From JAJAZB01 sp964244295 (GTDB lineage Bacteria; Bacteroidota; Bacteroidia; Cytophagales; Spirosomataceae), in NCBI GenBank assembly GCA_964244295.1, contig CAXTIG010000015.1, forward strand, positions 60,173-124,172: a stretch of DNA of 64,000 nt, read 5' to 3'. This document shows, one piece after another, positions 56,699-64,000 of the stretch; position 1 is the stretch's first letter; each line of letters begins with the position of its first letter. The translations under genes and the position numbers were made by a program. Under the pieces are notes generated by a model. The model ran no database searches. It saw only the letters and a program-made list of their open reading frames with translations, and had not been told where the DNA came from.

Positions 56699-56768
56699 AG
56701 TCGATAGTCATCAGTCGTTAGAAAAAAAAATCTTCAGCCACTGCCGACTGCCGACTATCGACTATCCA
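56698..56768. repeat. Heptamer-repeat hairpin (AGTCGAT type)
   Basis: Very regular 7-mers: left agtcgat agtcatc agtcgtt, right actgccg actgccg actatcg actatcc. It lies between the rpsP terminator and the rimM start codon, with the last unit only four bases before the ATG. Confidence 0.9.
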
Positions 56769-56771
56769 ACC

Positions 56772-57299
56772 ATGACCAAAGACGACTGCTACGAACTGGG
56801 CAAAGTGGTGAAAACCCACGGCTTGAAGGGCGAGTTGAGCATTTACCTCGACGTCGACGTGCCCGATGAATATGAAGAACTCGACAGCCTGCTCATCGAA
56901 CGCGAGGGCGAACTGGTGCCGTATTTTATCGACGACCTCAACCTCCAGGGCAACCGGGCCATCGTAAAACTGGAGGAAGTGACCGACATCGCCACGGCCA
57001 GTACCCTCGTAGGCTGCAAACTCTGGCTTACGCTCGACAACCTGCCGGAGTTGGACAAAGATCAGTTTTACTACCACGAGATTGTCGGCTACCGGGTCAT
57101 CGACGTAGAAAAAGGCCCCCTGGGCCTCGTCGTCAGCGTGGCGACCCTTCCCCACCAGGATTTGCTGGTGATGGACTACCAGGACCAGGAAGTGTTGATT
57201 CCGATTTCCAACGACATATTCCTCGCCCACGACGCCGAAACCCAGACTATCCAGGTTCGACTGCCGGAAGGCCTACTGGACGTTTACCTGGAACCTTGA
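56772..57299 (+). CDS. rimM: Ribosome maturation factor RimM
   Basis: 175 residues: an N-terminal beta-barrel with YELGKVVKTHGLKGELSIYL and a PRC-barrel C-terminal domain (DQFYYHEIVGYRVID, LVVSVATLPHQDLLVMD). RimM binds uS19 and helps 16S rRNA processing during 30S assembly. It sits between rpsP and trmD, as in many bacteria. The ATG at 56772 begins directly after the heptamer hairpin; the longer frame through the repeat is rejected. Confidence 0.96.
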   Translation: MTKDDCYELGKVVKTHGLKGELSIYLDVDVPDEYEELDSLLIEREGELVPYFIDDLNLQGNRAIVKLEEVTDIATASTLVGCKLWLTLDNLPELDKDQFYYHEIVGYRVIDVEKGPLGLVVSVATLPHQDLLVMDYQDQEVLIPISNDIFLAHDAETQTIQVRLPEGLLDVYLEP

Positions 57300-57302
57300 T
57301 TG

Positions 57303-57381
57303 AAATGGAGAATGGAGAATGGAGAATGAAATGCACCTACCGCTTTTTATTCTCCATTCTCCATTCTCAATTCTCCATTCC
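57303..57381. repeat. Heptamer-repeat hairpin between rimM and trmD
   Basis: The left arm is aatggag aatggag aatggag aatgaaa; the right arm is tattctc cattctc cattctc aattctc cattccc. It pairs over more than 24 bases. The right arm has the same unit as the repeat encoding the rhamnosidase signal peptide at 23848. It lies just before the trmD GTG codon. Confidence 0.93.
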
Positions 57382-57385
57382 CACT

Positions 57386-58075
57386 GTGCGCTTCGACATC
57401 ATCACCTGCGTTCCCCCGCTGCTGGATAGTTTTTTTGCGAATTCGATCGTGAAGCGGGCGCAGGACAAGGGCCTCGTGGAGGTCGTGATTCACAACCTCC
57501 GCGACTACGCCCAAAACAAGTACAAACAGGTGGACGACTACGCCTTCGGCGGCGGCGCGGGTATGGTGCTGATGATTGAACCCATCGCGAAGTGCATCCG
57601 CAGTTTGCAGGCCGAACGCGCCTACGACGAGGTAATTTACACCGCCCCCGACGGCGAGCGCTTTGCCCAACCCCTCGCCAACCGGCTTTCGCTCCACCAA
57701 AACCTGATTATCCTCTGCGGGCATTACAAAGGCGTGGACGAGCGGGTACGCGAGCACTTCGTCACCCGCGAAATCAGCATCGGCGATTACGTGCTGTCGG
57801 GCGGGGAACTGGCCGCCGCCGTCATTTCCGACGCGGTGATTCGGCTCCTGCCGGGCGTGTTGAGCGATGAAACCTCCGCCCTGACCGACTCCTTCCAGGA
57901 CGATTTGCTGGCCCCGCCCGTGTACTCCCGCCCGGCGGAATTTGAAGGCTGGAAAGTCCCCGACGTGTTGCTCTCCGGCCACGAGGCCCGCATCGACGCC
58001 TGGCGGCACGAGCAATCGGTGGCGCGAACGCGGCAGCGGAGGCCGGATTTGTTGAATGAGAGAATGAATGAATAG
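57386..58075 (+). CDS. trmD: tRNA (guanine37-N1)-methyltransferase TrmD
   Basis: 229 residues, usual length. A SPOUT methyltransferase that makes m1G37 in tRNAs with a G36, preventing frameshifts. The family blocks YAFGGGAGMVLMIEP, LCGHYKGVDERV and ISIGDYVLSGGELA (knot region) are present. Start: GTG at 57386, giving RFDIITCVPPLL; the open frame continues upstream through the heptamer repeat, so a longer protein beginning inside it (MENGEWRM..) is possible but unlikely. The C-terminal residues LLNERMNE and the stop are part of the next hairpin. Confidence 0.95.
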   Translation: MRFDIITCVPPLLDSFFANSIVKRAQDKGLVEVVIHNLRDYAQNKYKQVDDYAFGGGAGMVLMIEPIAKCIRSLQAERAYDEVIYTAPDGERFAQPLANRLSLHQNLIILCGHYKGVDERVREHFVTREISIGDYVLSGGELAAAVISDAVIRLLPGVLSDETSALTDSFQDDLLAPPVYSRPAEFEGWKVPDVLLSGHEARIDAWRHEQSVARTRQRRPDLLNERMNE

Positions 58076-58131
58076 AATGGGCCGCGTCAGCTTTCCTGCG
58101 TTTCTATTCATTCATTCTCTCATTCTTTCAC
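58050..58131. repeat. Convergent hairpin joining the ends of trmD and the FtsX-type permease gene
   Basis: A perfect 24-bp stem (left gaatgagagaatgaatgaat plus agaa, right its reverse complement) with a GC-rich loop of about 25 bases. It holds the stop codons of both convergent genes, at 58073-58075 and 58128-58130. The repeat unit is a degenerate GAATGA series, less regular than 7. Confidence 0.87.
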
Positions 58132-60833
58132 TCCTCCCGCACCGTTTTGGCCGGGTCAATGCCCGCTGCCCGGAAGGTTTGTGAGGCGACGGTGAGAATA
58201 GCCACGACCAGCGCCAGCAGGGCCACGGCTCCGAACACTGCCGGTTGCAGGGGAATTCGGTTGGCGTACTCTTCCAGCCAACGGCCCAGCACGTACCAAG
58301 CCAGGGGCAGCGCCAGCAGACAGGCCACTCCCACGAGTTTGACGAAATCCTTTGACAACAGCGTAACCAGCCCGATCGTGTCGGCCCCCATCACCTTCCG
58401 AATACCGATTTCCCGCGTTCGCTGGTAGGTCATGTAAGCGGCCAGGCCGAACAGCCCCAGGCACGAAATCAGTACTGCCAATCCGGCGAAAATCCCGAGC
58501 AATTGCCCCAGCCGTTCCTGCGAACGGTACTGCGCGTCGAGGGTTTCGTCGAGAAACGAGTACTCGAAAACCCGTTCCGGAAAAAACGCCTTCCATTGAC
58601 TTTCGAGCTGCGCGAGGGTTTCGGGTACGCCGTCAGGCGCGATGCTGACCGCAAAAACCGTAAAGCGCGGCACTTCGATGTCCACGATGAGCGGCTGCAT
58701 GGGCTGGTCGAGGGGGTTGAAGTAAAAATCCTTCACCACCCCGATGATCCGGCCTTTTTTTCCTCCATCACCCCCCCGCTGGATGGGCCTGCCGATGGCC
58801 GCCGCCGGGTTAGCGTAGCCAAATTCCCGCGCCGCCGATTCGTTGAGGATGAACGCTTCGAGGTGGTCGGTGCCGGTTTGCTTGGAAAAATTCCGCCCGG
58901 CCACGAGCGAAATACCGAGTGTGGGCAGAAAATCGTAATCGACCGATACCCACGACGCAAACACGTTGCTCTGCTCGGTGCGGCCCTCCGGCACCACCAG
59001 CGCGCGCACGTACCCCCTGCCGGGCGTCCCCGACAGTGCCGTGCTTCCCCGCACCCGACTGTGCTGCGCCAGGGCCTGCTCGAAGCTGTTCATCCGCGTC
59101 CGCATCGCGACGTCAATGCCCTGCGGCAACACGCCCGATGCGCCGCTGCCGAACAGCGGCACCACCACGACCTGCTCTTTTTGAAACCCAAGCGGTTTAT
59201 TTCGCAGATACGAAAGTTGCTGATACACCACCACGGCGGCGACCATCAGCAGCAGCGACAACCCAAACTGGGCCACCACCAACACTTCACGCAGGCGTTT
59301 TGGCCCTTTGGCCCGCCCGCCTACGCTTCCTCGCAACGCCAGAACGGGACGAAAACCCGACGCGAACACGGCGGGGTACGCCCCTGCCAATAAACCTGTC
59401 AACCCGAATAATCCCAGCCAAACTGGCCACAGTGCGAGCTGGAACAAATCCAGCAGACGGAACGATTTTTCGGCCAGGTTATTTAAACCGGGCAGCAACA
59501 CCGCCGCCAAGACCAGTGCTAACAGCAATCCCACGCCGCATTGCAACAGCGCTTCGCCCCAGAATTGCGCGGCCACCTGGCTGCGTAGCGCACCGAGCGT
59601 TTTCCGCATTCCTACTTCCTTCGCCCGGCGCAGCGAGTAGGCGGTGGTGAGGTTGATAAAATTGAAACAGGCAATGAGCAGCGTAAACCCGGCGATGGCG
59701 GCGAGCAGGTTGACGTACCCGGCGTTGCCCGTGTTGGACGAACTTTCCAACTCCGCCGAGTGCAGATGCACCTCGTGCAAAGGCTGCAAGCCGAGCCGAA
59801 CGTGTTTGGCCACGCGCTCGTCGCCGCTCCGGCGGATGAGCGCGTTCAACCCTGGCTCCACTTGGGCGGGCCGGGTTTCGGGATAGAGCCGCACGAAGGT
59901 TTGGGTGGGGTTGAAGAGCCAGTCTTTCCGCAAAAAATCCGCCGCATTGGGTGATTCAACGGCGAACAGCGTTTCAAAATGCACCAGAAAGTCGGCCCGC
60001 AAATCGGTGCTGCGGGGCAGGTCGGGGAACACGCCCGTCACCGTCAGGTCCGCCGCATTTTCGTAGCGGAGGCGGCGCCCCATCGGGTTGGCGTTTCCGA
60101 AATACTTCCGGGCGGTACTCTGCGACAACACCACCGAACCAGGAACCGCCAAGGCCCGTCGCGGGTCGCCGCTGCGTAGTTGCATTGGAAAAACCCGAAA
60201 AACTGCCGAATCGACCAGCACGACGCTATTTTCCTGAAACAACTTCGGCACTTCTCCACCCAACCCTTCCGCCCGCACGCTGCCGGGCCGGAGGTGCCAG
60301 CGCGTCACGGCCTCCACGCCCGTCACGCCCTGCGCCACCGCCGGACCGACGCGCACCGCGACGCTGGCCGCCGTTTGTTCCTCCTCAAACACGTTGGTCT
60401 GGTTGATCCGAAACACGCGCTCGCCGCCGGGCCAGAACCGGTCGTAGCGGGTTTCGTCGAGCACGTACAGGCCGATGAGCAGGCAGCAACTCACGCCCAC
60501 GGCGAGACCGAACACATTGATGGCCGTGTACCGACGGTTGCGCCAGGCGTTGCGCAGGGCGACTTTCAGGTGGTTGCGAAACATGGCGTTGAACGGGGGA
60601 TTGGTGGACACTTCCGTCGTATGATGGCTGGAGAACGGTCGCAAAAAAAGTAGTACGTCCCGCGCATACTGCCGCCGCGCCTTGGACTCACCTACCGCCT
60701 CGACCCGTTTTCGGAACAGTTCGTCCAAATCGCCCTGCACTTCTTCCAGGCGACACGGCGGGCAGGCCCATTCGAGCAGGCGCTCGGCCCAGCGCGGTCC
60801 GACGATTCGGGGTGGTTGGGGAGTGGGTGGCAT
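58128..60833 (-). CDS. FtsX-type ABC transporter permease with N-terminal prefix domain
   Basis: 901 residues. Residues about 10-75 form the small 'permease prefix' domain (AERLLEWACPPCRLEEVQGD) known from PadR-linked exporters. The first membrane helix is near 98-120 (TAINVFGLAVGVSCCLLIG), followed by a large periplasmic MacB-type domain, three helices, a second periplasmic domain and three more helices (AYMTYQRTREIGIRKVMGA is typical of FtsX cores). The three-base gap after the PadR gene shows co-transcription. It probably exports a toxic compound or signals envelope stress; no ATPase gene is adjacent. Confidence 0.93.
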   Translation of the reverse strand: MPPTPQPPRIVGPRWAERLLEWACPPCRLEEVQGDLDELFRKRVEAVGESKARRQYARDVLLFLRPFSSHHTTEVSTNPPFNAMFRNHLKVALRNAWRNRRYTAINVFGLAVGVSCCLLIGLYVLDETRYDRFWPGGERVFRINQTNVFEEEQTAASVAVRVGPAVAQGVTGVEAVTRWHLRPGSVRAEGLGGEVPKLFQENSVVLVDSAVFRVFPMQLRSGDPRRALAVPGSVVLSQSTARKYFGNANPMGRRLRYENAADLTVTGVFPDLPRSTDLRADFLVHFETLFAVESPNAADFLRKDWLFNPTQTFVRLYPETRPAQVEPGLNALIRRSGDERVAKHVRLGLQPLHEVHLHSAELESSSNTGNAGYVNLLAAIAGFTLLIACFNFINLTTAYSLRRAKEVGMRKTLGALRSQVAAQFWGEALLQCGVGLLLALVLAAVLLPGLNNLAEKSFRLLDLFQLALWPVWLGLFGLTGLLAGAYPAVFASGFRPVLALRGSVGGRAKGPKRLREVLVVAQFGLSLLLMVAAVVVYQQLSYLRNKPLGFQKEQVVVVPLFGSGASGVLPQGIDVAMRTRMNSFEQALAQHSRVRGSTALSGTPGRGYVRALVVPEGRTEQSNVFASWVSVDYDFLPTLGISLVAGRNFSKQTGTDHLEAFILNESAAREFGYANPAAAIGRPIQRGGDGGKKGRIIGVVKDFYFNPLDQPMQPLIVDIEVPRFTVFAVSIAPDGVPETLAQLESQWKAFFPERVFEYSFLDETLDAQYRSQERLGQLLGIFAGLAVLISCLGLFGLAAYMTYQRTREIGIRKVMGADTIGLVTLLSKDFVKLVGVACLLALPLAWYVLGRWLEEYANRIPLQPAVFGAVALLALVVAILTVASQTFRAAGIDPAKTVREE

Positions 60834-60836
60834 GGC

Positions 60837-61157
60837 TCAGGCGAGTCGGGGAATCAGGTTAAACAGGCGGGTGCGTGTTTCGTGACTATCCTGCAAGGCC
60901 CGGCGGCCCGCCGCCGTGACGCTAAACAGCCGCTTGCGTCGCCCACCCCGCTCCGCCGTGGCCCCGCCGAGCACCGAGGCTACGAGGCCTTTTTCCTCCA
61001 GCCGTTGCAGCGTCGTGTGGATGGCGCTGAGGCTGGCGGCACGTCCGGTTTGGGCTTGCAGTTCTTCCAGCAACGCCACTCCGTAAGCCCGTCCGTCGAG
61101 CAAGGCCACGGTCAGGAGCACGATTTCTTCAAATTCGCCGAGGTACGTTCGGTTCAT
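60837..61157 (-). CDS. PadR family transcriptional regulator
   Basis: 106 residues, a winged-helix repressor. EEIVLLTVALLDGRAYGVAL begins the DNA-binding domain, followed by SLSAIHTTLQRLEEKGLVAS and the wing GGRRKRLFSVTAAG. PadR-like regulators directly upstream of such FtsX permeases are known to control the exporter in response to small molecules. It ends three bases before the permease start. The final dimerisation helix is short, the usual PadR-s1 type. Confidence 0.93.
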   Translation of the reverse strand: MNRTYLGEFEEIVLLTVALLDGRAYGVALLEELQAQTGRAASLSAIHTTLQRLEEKGLVASVLGGATAERGGRRKRLFSVTAAGRRALQDSHETRTRLFNLIPRLA

Positions 61158-61229
61158 GCCTGGGTATTTGTTCCAATTTTGTGGAAAAAAGAAGCCCGAA
61201 CCAATCCGAAAATTTTAAACGGCCAAAAA

Positions 61230-63446
61230 TCAGGGTTGAGGGGGAATGCCTTGCTCTTGTTGTTCCCGTTTTTCGCGTTCCAGGCGGCGCTGTTCCCGGC
61301 GTTCCAGGCGGCGCTCCCGCCTCGATTTTTCGACGGGTTGTTGAGCGGCCTCGTCGAGCGGCACCACGTCCACCTCGGATTTGGGTGCTTCCCGGTCTTC
61401 GTTCTTGCCTTTGAAGAGTTTCCGGAAAAATCCACCGATGCCTCCCCCGCCTTCGCGCTCCTCTTCGTCTTCCTCGATGATTTGGGGTTCGGGCATCACG
61501 AACAGGCTGTCGCTGCCCACCGCCGTGGTGTCGGCGTAGGGAAAGAGTTGCTGGCGGAGGTTTTCGCGCATCCGAACGCCGTAAAAACCGTAGGCGTTGG
61601 TGTCGCCGGGAGCGAGTCCGCGCCGGGTCATGATGCGGCCTACGAACCGGAACCAACCCCGCAGTCCCGGCCGCAGGTGGCCGTCGGGCGTGAAGTGATT
61701 GAGGGCTTTTTTAGGGCTGGGAATCACGTAGGCTAGAAACAGGCTTTCGCCGATGCTCAGTTCGTCGGGCGATTTTCCGAAATAATACCGCGCTGCTTCG
61801 CCGATGCCGTACACGTTTTTTCCCCACTCGATTACGTTCAGGTACACTTCCAGCATTCGCTGTTTGGGCACCAGACGCTGGTTTTCGATCAGCCACACGA
61901 TCAGAATTTCCTCCACTTTCCGGGCCAGGTCTTTGTTCCGGTTGAGAAAGGCATTTTTGACCAACTGCATCGAAATCGTACTGCCGCCGCGCTTGAACGA
62001 GCGGGCCTTGAAGTTGGTGGCGATGCTCACCCGAAAAGCCTTTTCGTTGAAGCCTTTGTGCTGAAAAAACGTGTAATCTTCCGCCGTCATCACGGCATTG
62101 CGCAGGTTTTTGGAGATGGCATCAAACGGCGTATAATCTGGGTTTTCCGACCCGATCTGAATCGTGCGCACCGGTTTTCCCTTTTCGTAGGGCGTGTACT
62201 CGAAGGGCTGGTTGATTCGGCTGAAATCCACCTGACCGAGTTGCCGAATCCGGAAATCAGTCGGTGTCAGGCCCGCATCGAACCGCACGGAGTCGGGTTG
62301 GCTGCTGTCAAGGTGCAGCCGGAAATCGTAGCGCAGTTGCCCCTCCACCCGGATGCCTTCCAGGGTTTCAAACAATCCCTTCGGAAAGGCATCGAACAGA
62401 TCCTGAGCGGGCAGGTCGTCGGTGTGCAGGGCGAGGTCGTAAATTTTCACTGGCGCAAGCGTGTACCGCACGAAGGGCCGGGCGGTGGCCTTCCCCGACC
62501 GCAGCACCGAACTGCTGTCGAGGCCCACGTAATTTGGCCCCACTGCCAGCACCGCGTCGAGGCCCGAATTGGGTACCACGACGGTATCGGCGGCTAACGC
62601 CGGATGATAGAGCCGGAGGTTTTGCGTCGCGCTGGTCCCTTCAATGCGCAGTTCATCTCCCGACCGATCCACGTCCCGCAGTTGCGCCCGAAGCGTGTCG
62701 ATTTGGAGGAGCAGTCCAAATTTTTCCTCGAGATACTTCAATTCCAGGGGTTTGTTCTCGGCAAAAAGCGCCAGGTCGGCTTCTTCGCCGCTGCCGTCGA
62801 GGTGACCATTGAGGTGCCAGGTGGCTTCGGTGTCGTTGAGCCGCAGGGTGGAAGCCAGTTCCTCGTTGTCCATCAGCGCCGTTTCGGCCCGTAAGCTGAC
62901 CCGGCGCTCGTCGTCGAGCAGGCGCAGGTCGAGGTTGCGCACGTCGAGGTCTTCCGGGATCGTGCCGAGCAGGTTGTCGGTCAGGGTTTCGGCCACGTCG
63001 GCCAGGTTAAGCCGCCGCCGGGTTTCGGTGCTGTCGCTGGTTTTTTTCCGAAACAAAAAATCGAGGTTGGAGAGCGAATCGCGGCGCACCACCTGCGCGT
63101 AGCCGTTGTGAAGCAACAGGCGCGTGAGCCGAATTTTCCCCAAGATCAGGGGAAATGGATTCACGCGCACCTCCACGCGTTGCAGGCGCAGGAGTGTGTC
63201 GCGCCGGGCGGGTACCACGCTCACGTTGGCCATCGCCAGCGTGGTCAGCCCGACGAAGCGGACCGAGTCGAACCGCACCGCCAGGCCGTAGCTGCGATCG
63301 GCTTTCGCCACGGCCCGGTCGAGGGCGGTTTTCAACAGGGATTCGCGGTTGGAGTAGGCCACTCCGGCCCCGACACCGCTCACGACGAGCAAGCCGAGGA
63401 GAGTCCAGGCGCTAAGGCGGATGATTCGTCGCGTCGTGGGATGCAT
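61230..63446 (-). CDS. AsmA-like / GT51 peptidoglycan transglycosylase fusion
   Basis: 738 residues. One N-terminal membrane helix (about 12-34), then 400 residues resembling AsmA/DUF748-type periplasmic modules (LAVRFDSVRFVGLTTLAMAN, DLDVRNLDLRLL). Residues about 435-640 are a family-51 transglycosylase with the motifs AEDYTFFQHKGFNEKAFR, RGGSTISMQLVKN, RKVEEILIVWLIE and YLNVIEWGKNVYGIGEAAR. There is no transpeptidase domain, so it is a monofunctional polymerase of glycan strands, as MtgA. The tail is an Arg/Glu-rich stretch with Pro. The start at 63446 is just before the first helix. Confidence 0.88.
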   Translation of the reverse strand: MHPTTRRIIRLSAWTLLGLLVVSGVGAGVAYSNRESLLKTALDRAVAKADRSYGLAVRFDSVRFVGLTTLAMANVSVVPARRDTLLRLQRVEVRVNPFPLILGKIRLTRLLLHNGYAQVVRRDSLSNLDFLFRKKTSDSTETRRRLNLADVAETLTDNLLGTIPEDLDVRNLDLRLLDDERRVSLRAETALMDNEELASTLRLNDTEATWHLNGHLDGSGEEADLALFAENKPLELKYLEEKFGLLLQIDTLRAQLRDVDRSGDELRIEGTSATQNLRLYHPALAADTVVVPNSGLDAVLAVGPNYVGLDSSSVLRSGKATARPFVRYTLAPVKIYDLALHTDDLPAQDLFDAFPKGLFETLEGIRVEGQLRYDFRLHLDSSQPDSVRFDAGLTPTDFRIRQLGQVDFSRINQPFEYTPYEKGKPVRTIQIGSENPDYTPFDAISKNLRNAVMTAEDYTFFQHKGFNEKAFRVSIATNFKARSFKRGGSTISMQLVKNAFLNRNKDLARKVEEILIVWLIENQRLVPKQRMLEVYLNVIEWGKNVYGIGEAARYYFGKSPDELSIGESLFLAYVIPSPKKALNHFTPDGHLRPGLRGWFRFVGRIMTRRGLAPGDTNAYGFYGVRMRENLRQQLFPYADTTAVGSDSLFVMPEPQIIEEDEEEREGGGGIGGFFRKLFKGKNEDREAPKSEVDVVPLDEAAQQPVEKSRRERRLERREQRRLEREKREQQEQGIPPQP

Positions 63447-63496
63447 TCGGGGAAGATACGGCCTTGAAATCAGGTTTTGGGGTAAAAAATCATTCC

Positions 63497-63943
63497 TCAG
63501 AAATCGATGTGTACGTTCACCCATCCCTCGTCGAAGCGGCCCCCGAATTTCTGGTAAAACTGAATGGCGGGCGTGTTCCAGTCGAGCACCTGCCACATCA
63601 GCCCGGTGCATTGGGTGGCGCGGGCCTCTTCGATGGTGGCCTTGAGCAGGGCCTCGCCCAGGCCCTTACCGCGCCAGGCTTCGGTCACGATGAGGTCTTC
63701 GAGGTACAGTCGTTTTCCTTTCCAGGTCGAATACCGGAAGTAGTACAACGCCATCCCGGCTATCGCCCCCTCCACTTCCGCCACGATCAGGCCAAAAATC
63801 GAATTTTCGCCAAACCCGTCGCGGAGCATGGCTTCGGCGGTGTTGCTGACTTGTTCGGGGGCTTTTTCAAACAGCGCCAGTTCCTGCACCAGGGCAAACG
63901 CCTGCGGGATGTCGTCGGGACGGCCTTTTCGGAGGGTGAACAT
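63497..63943 (-). CDS. GNAT family N-acetyltransferase (SSAT-like)
   Basis: 148 residues. The acetyl-CoA loop reads RGKGLGEALLK (about 92-102), and YFRYSTWKGKRLYLEDLIV matches spermidine/spermine- or thialysine-acetyltransferase types. The N-terminus has ALVQELALFEKAPEQV. It transfers acetyl groups to amines, perhaps polyamines. 50 bases separate it from the GT51 gene, both on the minus strand. The start ATG at 63943 is close to the window end; the bases 63944-64000 hold no visible feature. Confidence 0.92.
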   Translation of the reverse strand: MFTLRKGRPDDIPQAFALVQELALFEKAPEQVSNTAEAMLRDGFGENSIFGLIVAEVEGAIAGMALYYFRYSTWKGKRLYLEDLIVTEAWRGKGLGEALLKATIEEARATQCTGLMWQVLDWNTPAIQFYQKFGGRFDEGWVNVHIDF

Positions 63944-64000
63944 TTTTCAATGGTTCGTCAATCTTGGGCTGAATGGAGGGCACAAAAAAAGGCGTGGTAG

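Overview
The window is one contiguous stretch of a high-GC member of the Bacteroidota, most likely order Cytophagales (a Spirosoma/Larkinella-like relative is my best guess; genus is inference). Reasons: promoters of the Bacteroidota type (TAnnTTTG, sometimes with an upstream TTTG) in front of several genes, almost no Shine-Dalgarno sites, a 30S protein bS16 with a very long C-terminal tail, and many Bacteroidota-typical families (DUF6786, DUF2279, DUF4403, MbnP-like, DUF2027-Smr). Most genes are ordinary chromosomal genes. About 53 protein genes, RNase P RNA and one unexplained tRNA-like RNA gene can be supported.

Layout. 1-6.4 kb: truncated VWA membrane protein, fabG, small regulators and enzymes, a DUF6786 lipoprotein. 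6.5-13.4 kb: two degenerate amidohydrolase-family secreted proteins and a TPR histidine kinase. 13.6-15.7 kb: sufB and an Lrp/AsnC regulator. 15.8-16.1 kb: tRNA-like RNA gene with its own promoter and terminator. 16.2-23.8 kb: DUF819 transporter, lepA, an AT-rich PD-(D/E)XK-type gene, pyruvate dehydrogenase E2, hslV, a heptad-repeat coiled coil. 23.8-26.2 kb: GH78-type rhamnosidase. 26.3-31.2 kb: minus-strand cluster of a Cys-motif protein, MbnP-like lipoprotein, two diheme MauG/CCP peroxidases, a CDICGCG outer-membrane protein and a small membrane protein, probably a metal (copper) handling system. 31.3-41.5 kb: permeases, YitT, esterase, Uma2, EamA, enolase-superfamily enzyme, MFS. 41.6-44.1 kb: AT-rich XamI-like restriction-modification pair. 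44.3-51.8 kb: orphan antitoxin-like gene, GH2 enzyme, lactonase, M43 metalloprotease, DUF2279, Smr protein. 51.8-58.1 kb: DUF4403 lipoprotein, rnpB, OmpA protein, then rpsP-rimM-trmD. 58.1-64 kb: PadR plus FtsX-type exporter, GT51-containing protein, GNAT acetyltransferase.

The most striking non-gene structure is a set of intergenic hairpins built from degenerate 7-base tandem repeats. Each locus uses a different 7-mer (GTGAATT, GGAGAAT, AGTCGAT, GTGGCAA and so on), with the reverse complement forming the other arm. Two sit inside the RNase P RNA gene, several contain the stop codons of flanking genes, and at three genes the repeat itself encodes the signal peptide. This resembles the STRR sequences known from heterocystous cyanobacteria. 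Separate families of long palindromes (TGTCATCC..., CGTCATTGCGAG..., a 68-bp near-perfect inverted repeat) fill most other gaps.
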